A stretch of 64,000 nucleotides of DNA from assembly GCA_011037195.1 (NCBI GenBank), contig JAAEAF010000353.1:1-64000 (forward strand). The letters are read 5' to 3'. The position numbers and the translations under genes are program-made. This DNA comes from Triatoma infestans (Eukaryota > Arthropoda > Insecta > Hemiptera > Reduviidae). The notes under the pieces were generated by a model. That model saw nothing but the letters and a program-made list of their open reading frames with translations. It ran no database searches and was not told where the DNA came from. The first letter of the stretch is position 1, and each line of letters begins with the position of its first letter. Of the stretch, positions 12,401-22,540 are shown piece after piece.

Positions 12401-13463
12401 GAGTCCTTTGCATGCTGCTTCATATACAATGAATGTTTTTTTTTCTTCGCCATGACTTCGACTATTCGTTCAATCATCGCGCTAGCGATTGATGTTGTCT
12501 GTTTAGTTGGATGTCTACGTAAGAACAATCTCGGACGCGCACAACTCCCCCCTCCCGTACTATAATGGTATGATTGCCTTTTGTCTTTCTATTGTCATTA
12601 GTCGTTGAGCGCTTCTTTGTTTTTCTCCTATTTCAATTCCTACCAAAGCTTCCTAACGTATCTGTACAGCAAGTAATAATCGGCAGAAATGCACCTTCAT
12701 GCGCTAAACGTCATTGCCCTAAACCCCAGTGAACTTAGGTCAGTCTGGAAAGAATATTCACCGTTTGGTGGCATTTTGGGTGGGGGGTATAATCGAACAA
12801 AGCTGCACTTTTTAACATTGCTACATCCAGAACGGTCTCTATAAGAAAACTTCATTCACATTTTGCTCTTTTTATTAGAATTAAATTGCAAAACTTGGAT
12901 TTAGGATATATATTTAATGACATTAAAATTAAATGTAATTGTGATTAATAGGATTTTATGAGAGCGATGAGAGTATCAAATCCCACAATGAGAGCACTTG
13001 CTGATGATATGGAAAGGGACGAAGTAGTCAGATGGTCTAATTCATTAGCTAGAGCGAGAGTTACTAGATGGGGAGGAATGATTTCAACGCCTGATGACAT
13101 ACTGCAGGTAAGATTCAGTTTGTTTGAAAAACTGATTTCAGATTACTACAATTATTAAGAAAAACTATTTATTTATTTATTTTGTACATGCAGGCTGTTA
13201 TTAAACGATCATTAGCTGATTCTGGATGTCCTGCACATATTGTAGATGATTTAATGGAAAAATGTCATGAACGTAGTTGGCCATTGGGTCTTAGCAGTCT
13301 TGAAACAAGGCAAAACAATAGAAGACAATATGAAAGTTACGTTTGTAAAAGAATACCTGGAAAGCAAGCAGTTGTCGTTTTAGCTTGCGACAATCCACAC
13401 ATCAATGAAGATATGATGGCTGATCCGGGACTGGTAATGATTTTTGCTCATGGCATTGAGTAA
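6446..13463 (+). CDS. elgi: E3 ubiquitin-protein ligase NRDP1 / RNF41 (elgi type), 6 coding exons
   Basis: Coding exons: 6446-6535, 8471-8607, 9717-9873, 9954-10085, 12952-13107 and 13194-13463. All junctions are GT-AG and the joined frame gives 313 aa (human RNF41 has 317). NRDP1 transfers ubiquitin to receptor kinases and other targets and is stabilised by the deubiquitinase USP8. The N-terminal RING is C3HC3D: C18/C21 (CPICSG, exon 1), then C34, H36, C39, C42, C53 and D56 (exon 2). Exon 3 holds the Cys/His-rich TRAF/SIAH-like zinc region (CDNAMYGC, HLSECEHNPKKPVPCEQGC). Exon 4 is a Gln/Glu-rich coiled coil. Exons 5-6 are the USP8-interacting domain, with ARVTRWGGMISTPD, RIPGKQAVVVLAC and the C-terminal GLVMIFAHGIE. 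The protein stops two residues short of the vertebrate end. The start fits the family N-terminus MGxxxxRFxGxVD. Introns carry SINEs, a Tc1 relic and family R sequence. Confidence 0.95.
7631..7853 (+). mobile_element. SINE, full-length tRNA-headed copy (NRDP1 intron 1)
   Basis: Best copy of the family. It starts with a tRNA-like head: an A-box-like GTTAGCTCAG...TGGTAGCG near 7632-7654 and a B-box-like GATTCGAGTCC near 7682-7692, both RNA polymerase III promoter elements. A family-specific body follows (CTAGAAGATTCTACTG, GACAGTGTTGCCTGTGAC, ACACTGTCCGGAGGCCGGCA, GAGAAGGCTCCGG, AATGACC) and then an A-rich tail. There is no coding capacity; the family would depend on a LINE for mobility. Confidence 0.85.
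8066..8258 (+). mobile_element. SINE copy with damaged head (NRDP1 intron 1)
   Basis: Same family as 7631-7853. An A-box-like piece GGCTCAGTGGCAGCGG is present, but the B-box region is deleted: the head jumps straight to the TTCTTCCTAGGAGCCTCTA body. The A-rich tail ends near 8258. Confidence 0.8.
8881..9090. repeat. Short direct duplication in NRDP1 intron 2
   Basis: About 45 bp near 8885-8930 (GCTTGAAAATCCGTCCAGC, then GAATTTGCAAT and TAACG) is repeated near 9042-9085 with few changes, in the same orientation. Origin unknown; it may be an internal repeat of a degraded element. Confidence 0.6.
9330..9545 (+). pseudogene. Tc1-like transposase fragment (NRDP1 intron 2)
   Basis: Translation gives RFGLYSSDGQIHVWKR near 9370-9415 and a following stretch ending in the equivalent of 'vWgg...l.artEL' (LKARTELLL, about 9500-9530). 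This matches the catalytic-core region after the first Asp of Tc1/mariner-superfamily transposases. The frame shifts just upstream, where the first catalytic Asp should lie. No ends were located. Confidence 0.6.
10099..10132 (+). repeat. Family R left-end hairpin remnant
   Basis: TACTTTCTCTTA-tac-tgTAAGAGAGAAAGT forms a near-perfect hairpin, matching the left terminus of family R (see 43668-44515). It lies 13 bp after the exon 4 donor of NRDP1. Confidence 0.6.
10375..11140 (+). repeat. Family R copy, degenerate, with an inserted foldback (NRDP1 intron 4)
   Basis: Recognised by the family R motifs AACGAAAAGTCGTAAGAACTC, 'tctgtcaaaatccat', 'gcaattttcttgaaaatggttcc' and 'tttctttaaa'. The last two recur near 11015-11065, showing the duplicated internal module. 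An unrelated inverted repeat at about 10512-10655 interrupts it. Confidence 0.65.
10512..10655. repeat. Short inverted repeat (foldback) within family R
   Basis: AACTTCAGAATAACTTTATTTTTCG near 10519 is matched in inverse by CGAAAAATAAACTTTTCTGAAGTTT near 10620-10645. The centre contains GTCCGGAAG...TTTCCGGACC, which also pairs. It may be a foldback MITE or a Penelope-like terminal repeat. Confidence 0.5.
12020..12565 (-). other. GC-richer coding-like relic with a repeated GxEV motif (NRDP1 intron 4)
   Basis: The minus strand shows two similar peptides: KTKLFVGREVNTTTLYATRK (about 12345-12400) and DGSKVILVGNEVVNVK (about 12175-12225). A 69-aa open frame at 12319-12528 contains the first. Base composition is richer than the flanks. 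No family is recognised; a transposon ORF remnant is the likeliest origin. Confidence 0.35.
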
Positions 13464-14740
13464 CTACAAAAATGGGCCATTCATAAGCAGTGCTTCATAT
13501 TGTGATAAAAGTTTGTAAAAACAAAAAATTTGTGAGGCCTCCTTTGGATATACGTATGTTTTTTACCTATATATTTTTTGTGATAATTACTTTAAAGGAA
13601 ATGGGTATAAGGCATGACCGGTTTGTTAATGTTGAATGAAAACTATGCCAATATATGAATTAATCGACTGACAAATATAATTAATTATTTTTATTACAAC
13701 TACGTGGGTGATTTTTTTTTTTTTCATTTTGTTCAACCTAGAATAATATCGATAAATATTATTTATTGTATTCTTTCGTAGTCTAAATTTTTCAGCCCGG
13801 GATGTAATTGCGTTTTTTTTTCTTTATTTGGGGTACGAATGTGCATAAGTTCTAGTCAGTCCTTAAGAAAGTAGTTAATTAACTGTTTATAGCCCAATGG
13901 CATTTTGCAAAAATAAGAGTACATTGCTGAAAATCTAGGGATTTTGTATTTGTTTTGTATTAAGAAATGAAACGGCTTTGTATATATAGAAGTAGAGATG
14001 TACTAAACAGATTGAAAGCAAAGTATTTCAGGAATTTCACAAAATTAATGTATGAAGACCATTTTTTTTTTTTTTTTTTGGTAATCATTTAAAGAATATT
14101 TAAAAGGCAAATAGATTTTTTCAATTATTATTAATAATTATATTTTTACCAGGCAGTTTGGATTATTGCCACTTATTAAGTTGTAATAACTTTGCTTGAT
14201 GAAGGTACTTGTTTATTTTATTCAACTGATCACCGGTGTTGTTTATGACTTGCATAGACAACTGAGTTTATTTGTTTATGTCAGAAGGATAGAGTTTAAT
14301 TTTCTTTCTTTGCACTGTTGCACTTTTAACGAATTGGCTACCCGGTCAAATTTGGTAGTGTTACTGGAGTTTTTGTGAAGTTATGAGAATATACAGATAT
14401 AGTAGTCGTGTGTTTGATGCTAAGCTTGGTGTTTGTCTGTGAGAACGCGAAACCCTAGTAGTTACACAATCAGCAAACTCAAAAGTGTTGAATACTTGGG
14501 GTGACTAAGAGTTTGGTTGGATCTGTCATGATCCTTGAAGAACTGAATAATCCATTTATGAGGTTATAAGGTGATAAAAATTCATCTACAATTTATTTTT
14601 TTAATGACTGTTTCATCAATCCGAGCAGGTGGTAAAGAATTCCGTTTGTAATAAGTCTGATTGAATACAGGTCTCAGTGTAACTGAGATTATAGTCCTAA
14701 TTAAAAAAATGCAACTTTAAACATCATTGCTGTTGAGAAA
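13464..14740. other. NRDP1 3' UTR and AT-rich intergenic sequence
   Basis: No second gene is seen. The first part must be the NRDP1 3' UTR, but no convincing AATAAA was found close to the stop codon. Confidence 0.4.
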
Positions 14741-15085
14741 ATGGCTCAGTAGTCCAACATTGGTCCTACACTTCCGCAATAGCGCCATGCATTCTTCCTG
14801 AGGCGCTACCTCCTACCCCCACTTTTCAGAGGTCATTCCCTGCCATCCTTCAGCCACCTCGCCATTCTTGCACCTCTTGGTTTGCCATGCTAATCTTCAT
14901 AGGAAGCCAACCATACCTGTGTAGTATCTGCTCCACGAGATTTAGCCATCTGTCATTTCTTTTATCCTAGTATGTCTGGCGTCTTGAATAGTTCCTTCAG
15001 TTCTATATTGCTTCGGGTCCATTCGGTGGGATTATATTCCTCTGTGATCAGGTTCCTTCCCATATCTCTACAATACAGTTTTTTC
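14740..15085 (-). pseudogene. Possible LINE C-terminal remnant
   Basis: A GC-richer block in AT-rich surroundings. The minus strand gives broken peptides such as NLITEEYNPTEWTRSN and KPRGARMARWLKDGRE, the second of which resembles the Arg/Trp-rich C-terminus of LINE polymerases. Many stops; weak evidence. Confidence 0.3.
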
Positions 15086-15576
15086 TTTATAAACACCCAG
15101 GCAAAGAATTTTTAGCTATATTTTAAGAAGCTGATTTTCAAATCTCAGTTTTATGCTTTTGAAGCCCTTTATCGGGCTTCTCTTTAAAGAACAGTTTTAG
15201 TTTCAACGTTTTTTGTTCTAAGGAAAACTTTAAAGAAGTTACCTTCTATTGCTGAAATGTAGCTCAACATATTCATATAGGATCGCCGTAAGCATGCATC
15301 ACGTCGACCCAAATATTTTGATCCTCGAAATGAGTGCACTAGAAACGGTGTGCAGTCAAAGAAGACATAATCTGATATAAAGTTGGGAAAGTTGTTTGCT
15401 TACTTACAATTGTGGCGCGCGTTTATATTCATGTTTGGTTTAATGTATACTTATATAAGAAATGAGGATAGAGGAATAAAGGAGTACTGGAGAATGATGT
15501 CTGAACATATTCGCACACAAGCTAAAATATGTAGGTTAATGTAATTGTAAACATTGCATTTTCTTTTGTAACGCGT

Positions 15577-15640
15577 TAGTTTTTTAGTGGCTACCGCACT
15601 CGCCTTTGATGCGAGGGGTTCGATTCCCGTGAGAGTCAAC
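15577..15640 (+). repeat. tRNA-like sequence (SINE head or tRNA pseudogene)
   Basis: TAGTGGCTACCGCACTCGC is followed by a 7-nt loop CTTTGAT closed by the CTCGC/GCGAG stem, then the B-box/T-arm GGTTCGATTCCC and GAGAGTCAAC. The loop would give a TTG (Gln) anticodon. The variable loop is nearly absent and the acceptor stem does not pair well, so a working tRNA is unlikely. Confidence 0.4.
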
Positions 15641-17719
15641 TACATATAACCTCCCAGTACTGTACAGTATTTTAAATGAACTTGATGATTTTCACATCTT
15701 TCAAGCAAAATCGGCTGTACTTTAGTTGCCGATGTTTAAGAAGTTCTGGTCGATCTATAGCCAACAAAAAGTCCCCCGAATAGGGGACTTCCCTTTTTTC
15801 ATTAATTTCTTTAGAATTGCTTACCACACACTCCCGGTAAAATTCGTCTCTACAAGCCTTGCCCCTCATGGGATGCTGCGGTATAAGTTAAGACTCTTAA
15901 CAAGTTTTCAAGCTATCCTATCATGAACGTCCTTTTAATAAAGGAGTTTTGGTTTTATTTATTTTATCAAGTTTGCTTTTAAATCTGTTTTTGTCACAAA
16001 CATAATTAGGAAATTCTGAGAAAATCTGAATCATTATACATTATAGTGAGATACCATTTATCTCTACTATAGCTCAATTAAAACTAGAATTTCTTTATAA
16101 TCCTCGGTAGCAATAATAAGAGAATTATGTCATTAATCAACTTGCCTTTAGTTCACACAGAAAGCTATACATATAGCTATATAAATATATCTTTTTGGTG
16201 TACTTTAGTTCAGTTATATATTTATAGGAGGCTTCCTATGTTAATTACTTTCTCTTACTGTTAGTGAGAGGAAGTACTGTACTTTTTCTTTAAAAACTCC
16301 TCTGGCCATTGCCGTACAAACATCTCATTATAATTTTAAGACCTGACGATTTGAATACTATATTATTTTTCCTTTCATTGGAAAAATCTTCTTATTTATC
16401 TCCGGCTGGGTAGTTTCTTTTAGATTTAATCTCTTTCAAATAAGTACATGGACACCAAATTGATCCTAACGAATTATACTATTGTTTAATATTTTTCCTT
16501 TTATTTATTTGTTTTGCTTAAGGTACTGGCTAGATTTACAGAAGAATATTATTACTTTAAAAATTATCTGAGTTTTACCTAATTCTATGGATTTTCTCCA
16601 AAATGTATGCACATCTTCCTCTTAATGTAAAGATATTATGATTTTGTTTTAGAAATTTTCATAACATTTGTAGATGAACTTTTAGAAACTTAAGAATATA
16701 TATTATATTTTCAAGGAAATGAATTTAACATTGCACTATTTTTTTTGTATGTGCAGCTCGAATCAGATATATTCTTTTGAGTTTAGCGATCATTTCATTT
16801 ACTGGAACTGGAATTATTTTTTAATTGGAAAAGTGAATTCAAATTTACATAATATAAGGTGACTTATGACTCGCCATTGCTGCCAATTTTTCGCACTCTA
16901 ATACATTAAGCAATAGTTCCGATTTTTTTTACCCGTGATAGCTTGCTTCATTTTGTCATCGACTGGTTCGGGCGTTCAGTATGTCTTAATAAACAGTGTA
17001 ATAACCCAGATTTGGCCCTAGTATGTTAACTGACTTTCTCTCTGCAAAACTGTGTTTTCACATTGAATACCAAACCGGTCGATGCCTCAAAATGAAGCAG
17101 CCCTCAAAGAAAAACTTCGTGATATTTTCCATCTTTGCGAACCCAACCACAATAACTAAACAGCAGGACTTGATGCGAAATATTGAAGCTAAAACTTGTT
17201 TGATATATTTCAATTTTTTGAAGACCTAATTCTCTCTGCATTGCTTGCAGATCGCAAAGTTACGAATTTTTCAGTTGCAGATTGCTAGTTGGCTGCAGTC
17301 ACTGGCTCAGTATTTGATCCTAATTTGCTCTAGTACATCTGATATAAACTTCCAAATTCTATCTTTATCTTGAGACTCAAGTGTTTTAGGCTTTCCTTCA
17401 GTTAATTCTGCTGTTTTACTCAGGAGGTAAGTTGAAGTTAATTGAGGTGATGCTCCATATGTTGAAGAATGTTCCCCATTTCTATATGTAACTATTTGAG
17501 CACGTACTATCGGGAATATTGGCACACATTGCAATTTTTTCAACTTTATTCAATAAAAAAGGAACTTCAACAAAATATTTTGCTAATAGTTTTAATAGTC
17601 ATTAGTATATAAAACGATATTATTAAAGTTCTATTATGCCAATCCAGTAAATAATAATTCTAGAGATTTACAGAATTCTAAAGGTTTAATTTATAAATTA
17701 TTGAATTATTTTTTTGGCG
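15640..17719. other. Intergenic, no gene seen
   Basis: AT-rich. The only recognised piece is a family R left-end hairpin near 16246-16283 (TACTTTCTCTTACT...AGTGAGAGGAAGTA). The short frames at 15672-15926, 17023-17229 and 17307-17543 have no recognisable domain. Confidence 0.4.
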
Positions 17720-17995
17720 CATTCTAGTCTCTTCCGCTTATTTACCTCACTATTGTAGGGGCGCTTCCTGATTGTTCTACCAAAAAAACAGTTCCCCATG
17801 CAAAACATTTCTGTAGGCTTTTACATTTACGCTATTATGAGACTCTGTTGTATATGGTTAGCAAACTGTGGAACGCTAATTTTTGGCTCCTTCTTCACCA
17901 TTCTGATGTCACGCTTATCTCTGTCCGCTAAAACCTTTCGCCTACCCGACCTAGGCTCATTAACAGTTGTATCGCGTACTTCATTATGAAATTAT
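17720..17995 (-). pseudogene. Tc1-like transposase N-terminal (HTH) fragment
   Basis: The minus strand reads VNEPRSGRRKVLADRDKRD then IRMVKKEPKISVPQFAN. This is the Tc1 pattern 'sGRprk.....d..i.r.vkk.P..sa..ia' of the paired-like DNA-binding domain. Further down, NKRKRLECAKK fits the end of the second HTH. Stops interrupt it and no ends were found. Confidence 0.6.
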
Positions 17996-18261
17996 ATTTC
18001 ACACTGAAGAAAAACTTGAATTTAAAAATTTGCTGAGTGAATTCTTTTGTCTAAATTTTAAAGGAATAATTTTATCTTGAATCACGCAGAAATTTTACTT
18101 TTTTACAATGTTTATATAAACTTACATACGGATTATAAGCAAATATTATATATAAGTAAAAAGTACTAGTAAATTATTTGTTTTCGGTTCAAAGTTTAAT
18201 ATACATGTATTTATTTGTGGTTCATTTTGGTATGTGCCAATAATTTTTTCTCTGAATTTTC

Positions 18262-18470
18262 TATTTTTTTTTTTGTTTTTTTAATTTAAGGCGCGTCAAC
18301 ATCATTGGCGCCCGGAGCCTTCTCAGTACACTAAGGCCTCCGGGCAGTATTCTCTCGTTACAGACAATGCTGTCCATCACCGGACAGTGAGCTAAACAGG
18401 CTCTTCGGAAGAGAAAGTCGAAGGGGCAGCACCGCGCTCCTCCTCTGGGAGTCCCACTCCCACTCTCCAC
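18262..18470 (-). mobile_element. SINE copy, minus orientation
   Basis: The poly(T) side (A-tail) is at the left. Then come AAGGCGCGTCAAC, CATTGGCGCCCGGAGCCTTC, the CTCGTTACAGACAATGCTGTCC motif and a degraded head near 18430-18470. Same family as 7631-7853. Confidence 0.8.
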
Positions 18471-18479
18471 TCTGAAAAA

Positions 18480-19170
18480 AATACCCTCCCTGAAATTTCT
18501 AATTATTATCGATTTTATTTAATCCATTCAAAGGAAATATTTTACTAAAATTGTTTTAAGTATTAATGATTATTATAATGTATTAGCAAAATAATTTAAA
18601 ATACTTTAGTGTAAAATTTTTTTAAAAAATGGCACTTCGCCAGCACTTTTTTTATATCCATTGTACATTACTTATATCTGGTTGGTATCTTCATATGGCT
18701 CCTGTGGATTCTCATCCAATGGTTCTGAGTTTTCTTTTCTCTGACGAAGCACTACTGAATGGTAGAGAATGACTTACTATGTATAACGTTTTTAAAAGAT
18801 ACTTTTGGAAGACATTATTTATAACTACTAAGCTTTGATTCTATATAGGATTTCATTTAAGCTCTTTTATTGACTGATTTCCTTCTACGACTGCTTATTT
18901 CTTCTTTAGGAAAACATCTTAGTTGGGATAATATGAAAGTTTGAGATGTCTTAGGGAATATTATTGTTCTATATTTAAACATTCCATTTCACCTTAAACT
19001 ACTTCTATTTATAAGTCTTACCAGACTTTCACTTGCTTTGAAAGACTTTACCTTAGTTTTGCAGAGATTTCTCCACCGAATGCAGTGACTATTAGAGTCG
19101 ATAAGGTTATTTCTTGGAGCTATTATACTTACTAAGCATATGGAAGAAATGTTGCTGGCCTAAATAAACG
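18480..19170. other. Intergenic, no clear gene
   Basis: AT-rich. A short coding-like stretch on the minus strand near 18670-18765 is noted among the findings. A (TTA)n microsatellite follows at about 19172-19203. Confidence 0.35.
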
Positions 19171-19203
<33 letters not shown>

Positions 19204-19477
19204 GTATTTATATAAAATTCAATTACAAATATATTTGTCACATCTCAGAACTATTCACAGATTCAGACAGTGAGAAACTGATGAATAATTTATAGTCATT
19301 TTTTAAGAAAAAATTAGTAACAAACAAATCCTCCTAGTGACGATACATTTGGTAAAAAGTAAACGTTTCAAAGAGGAATTATTTGTCACTATTTTTTCCA
19401 CAAACAAAGAACCATAATGTAGGAATTCTCCTCAACAATCATTCCTGATTAGTTTATTTTGTTATTATTAAGATCCG

Positions 19478-19662
19478 TCAATAATGCGCCTCATTTGCGC
19501 CCGGAGTCTTTTCATTGCACGCCGCGTCTGGCAGTGTGCACTATCCTCACTGCTTAATGAGCTATATAATAGGCTGAAATAAAGGAGCGCTGACTGGACT
19601 TAAACACAGAACTCTGTATTTCCCTTCCAGCACAATAATTAGGAGGGGAGCTAATACCGCCC
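19478..19662 (-). mobile_element. SINE copy, old and degenerate, minus orientation
   Basis: Retains GCGCCCGGAGTCTTTTCA...TGCACGC, a 'tgctTAATGAGCTATA' equivalent of the TGAGCTATAG motif, and a damaged tRNA head near 19600-19660. Confidence 0.55.
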
Positions 19663-19669
19663 CTTTAAT

Positions 19670-21585
19670 CTTTATTTAGTTTCAGTTTCAGTTTTGGGAA
19701 TTAATTCCTTGTTTTATAATGACAGCTCAAATGTTCGTATTATTACATTTAAAAGTGTATAACTTCTATTATTTTATATTTATCTCGTACTTATTACTCA
19801 GATATTATTAAATTGGATATGTCTTATCACTGATTCTCCTTACAAAATGAATATGTGTAATTAAAAAAAATATGGAGATTCATGTACAGACTGAAAAACA
19901 CGATTTTTATGTAATTTTTTTTTTTTTTTGTCTTTGTTTAACAAGTTTGAACAAGTATTAAGTGGTTTATTATAAATATAAATGGTATTTTAAATTGCTT
20001 GAATCTACATACATAAGAAACATGTATTTATTCACTGAACTTAGGCTATTATAGCTTTTATATAACTTACTAAATATTAATTTAGTTATGTGATCTTTAT
20101 TATATTTTAAGCCCAGATAATAATTTTTACTGTCTAAAAGATCTGGATAAGTGGTTAAGCTTTTAAGATTGTATATTTTTATTAAAATAATACTTAAACA
20201 AATAAAATAAAATGAGAAAAAAAAACAAAGAAAAAATGAAAAGAAGACTATAACAAAAAAGACAAGTAAACATTTGAATAAAAGTCATATTGTTTTCTCA
20301 TAATCACACGATTACGACTTTTATCAAGTATTTACTTGCATTAATTCCATAATAATAACTAACTTAGCTAGTATGGGGAGATGGAATATAATTAAGTTAA
20401 ATTGCAATAAGTGTCAGCATCAATCATCTGCTTTAAAATATGTATTTTGTTAACTTATGTTCGATTATTTACTCTTGGTAGTAATCCTTTTTTTTTTTTC
20501 TTATTAACTTTAAAAGTGGGGACGATACAATTATTTGATTTGGCATTAATGAGAAAGGATAATTAAATATTCAGTGTTGATTATTTTATTTTACTCAATG
20601 AAAATATATGTATTTAATGTTCCAAAATTTGAGCTGAAGTATTTGTCATTCCATAATATAAAACTAGTGATCATTATACCAGTAAACCATTTCGAATGTT
20701 GTTAAACAAAAACATAACTTCTGACGAAATGTTTGTAGTGCAACATTGTCGCAGGATAAATCATAATAAGTTGCTGGTAATTTCTCTTCATGATGAGATC
20801 AACAAATTAAAATTCCTTATTAAAACAAACAGCAATTTTAAATAATTTTTTGATGTCATTAGAATTTTTTATTATAATGGATGATTTAAATTTAAAAAAT
20901 ATAAAATAAAAAACTTATATTTATTGAGATTTTCAATGATGTAATATTAAATATTTATGATTTTTATTTTATTTTTGAAAAGATTGTAGCATATATTGAA
21001 ATGTTTTAGTGTGTTTCTGAATGCATTTTTCCTATTTTTCTTCTTTTTTTTTTTGTAGACGTTTTTACATTTATATTTTTATTTAATCTGCTCCAAGTCC
21101 AATTTATGTTATTGTTTTAAAGTTTATTGTGTGTTAAATTAACTAGTCATAATTTAAAAATTATTTGTGATTTTTTTTTCAACTTGTAACAATCGGAAAA
21201 AAAATTGTTAAAAATTTTCTCGTTTTTCAAAATTCACACCGTTAAAAATTTACCTGTCTTCTATGATTTCTTGTACTCAATAATAATTCAAAAGATTTTG
21301 AATGTTGTTATTTTTATTATTATTACTGTTTTATTATTATTAGTATTATTTTATTATTATTATTATTATTTTCACATTTTATGTTTAGTTGTTTATCGGC
21401 CGTTAGCGTATATATTATTAAATTAATTTGTTAGGTTTGGCCAGAAGAAAAAAAAAACGAAATCCTGCTAAAGTTTCTATATATTTATTATCTTTTTCAA
21501 GGCCTACAAAATATTGTTTATGTTATAATCTTTAAAAAAAATCATATGGATTCATACGGTTGAAATATACTAAAAAATAAAGCAT
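19670..21585. other. Very AT-rich intergenic, no gene seen
   Basis: Homopolymer runs and (TTA)n tracts, for example near 21315-21370. No coding homology. Confidence 0.5.
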
Positions 21586-21604
21586 TTAATAAAAAAAGTG
21601 TGTA

Positions 21605-22540
21605 AACATAAATAACAAAGAAATATATATAATAAAAATGAAGAAAGATAACTTAAACAAAAAAGTATTCTGAGTGTGTAGTGTGCAAAGTGTAATGTAA
21701 ATATATGTATGTATAGCTGTCAGGTATGTCCAAAATGTAACTGTGAAATTTTTTATCATTAAGTGTCTTATAAGGGCCAATTTGCCCATTTATCATAAAT
21801 AAATAAATAAGCAAGGAAAATAAGAGAGAGGACGAGTAAAGGGCTGGGAATTGGGAAAACCAAGGGGAATGTCCAGAGAATTTGTGAGTAAGTAATTGAA
21901 TATACAAATTAGAAAGTTTATTCATGTTATTTTTGTAGTTGATTGCATTTTTATGTCTGCATCATTTCAAGTACATTTCGTTTAGTCCTGCTAAAATATG
22001 TACTTTAGTAAAATCAAATTTGTGGTTTTTGCCATTATGGTGTTTTTTTAAGGCTGTAGTTATGACTTTAAGTTGTTTTGTTTTTACAATCCTCCTCATG
22101 CTGGTATATTCTATTTTCAAATATTGTGAGGTCTGCCCTATATAAGCTGCTCTATACTGTAAACAGTCAATTTTATATATTAATTTGGGGACCGAGTAGT
22201 TTTGGTGTGAGCTCGTTTAGTTTTGGGTATAGTATCGTCAAGGTGTTGTCTGATAGCACACCTGATAGCAAATCGTCTGAAAGCAAATTCCCTGTATGTT
22301 TCCAAACACTAATACAAAACATGTTTGTTTTTTTTTTTCATTTCCAGCCCTTCTCCTATCTTCAGTTTGCTTTTCATTGCTTATATATAAGTCACTTAAT
22401 GATCAAAAATCTCACAGTACCCATTTAAGACATATATGACAGCTATACATAACATTTACATTATACTTTGCACATTACACACTCGGAATGCACTTTTGTA
22501 AGTTATCTTTCTTCATTTTCTATTTTTTATTATTATTTTT
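21605..22540 (-). mobile_element. Penelope-like element remnant with GIY-YIG endonuclease piece between inverted arms
   Basis: The minus strand at about 21965-22165 reads RAAYIGQTSQYLK, then VITTALKKHHNGKNHKFDFTKVHIL in two stretches. This is the pattern of the GIY-YIG endonuclease that ends Penelope-like polymerases (Y-I-G-Q-T-S, then a tALa.H...tgHkfdf...iL motif). On either side lie inverted copies of one sequence: about 21610-21860 and 22325-22535 pair over roughly 200 bp (ACTTTGCACA, TGACAGCTATACAT, CACTTAATGAT and other matched blocks). Penelope-like elements often carry terminal repeats in inverted orientation, so the arms are probably its terminal repeats. The polymerase part is missing. 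Confidence 0.65.

Noticed and set aside
15577..15640. A functional tRNA-Gln
   Set aside because: The anticodon arm and T-arm look right, but the variable loop and a pairing acceptor stem are missing; treated as a tRNA-like relic.
21205..21426. Hydrophobic 73-aa ORF
   Set aside because: Composed of TTA/TAT microsatellite translation (Leu/Tyr/Ile runs); AT-driven artefact.
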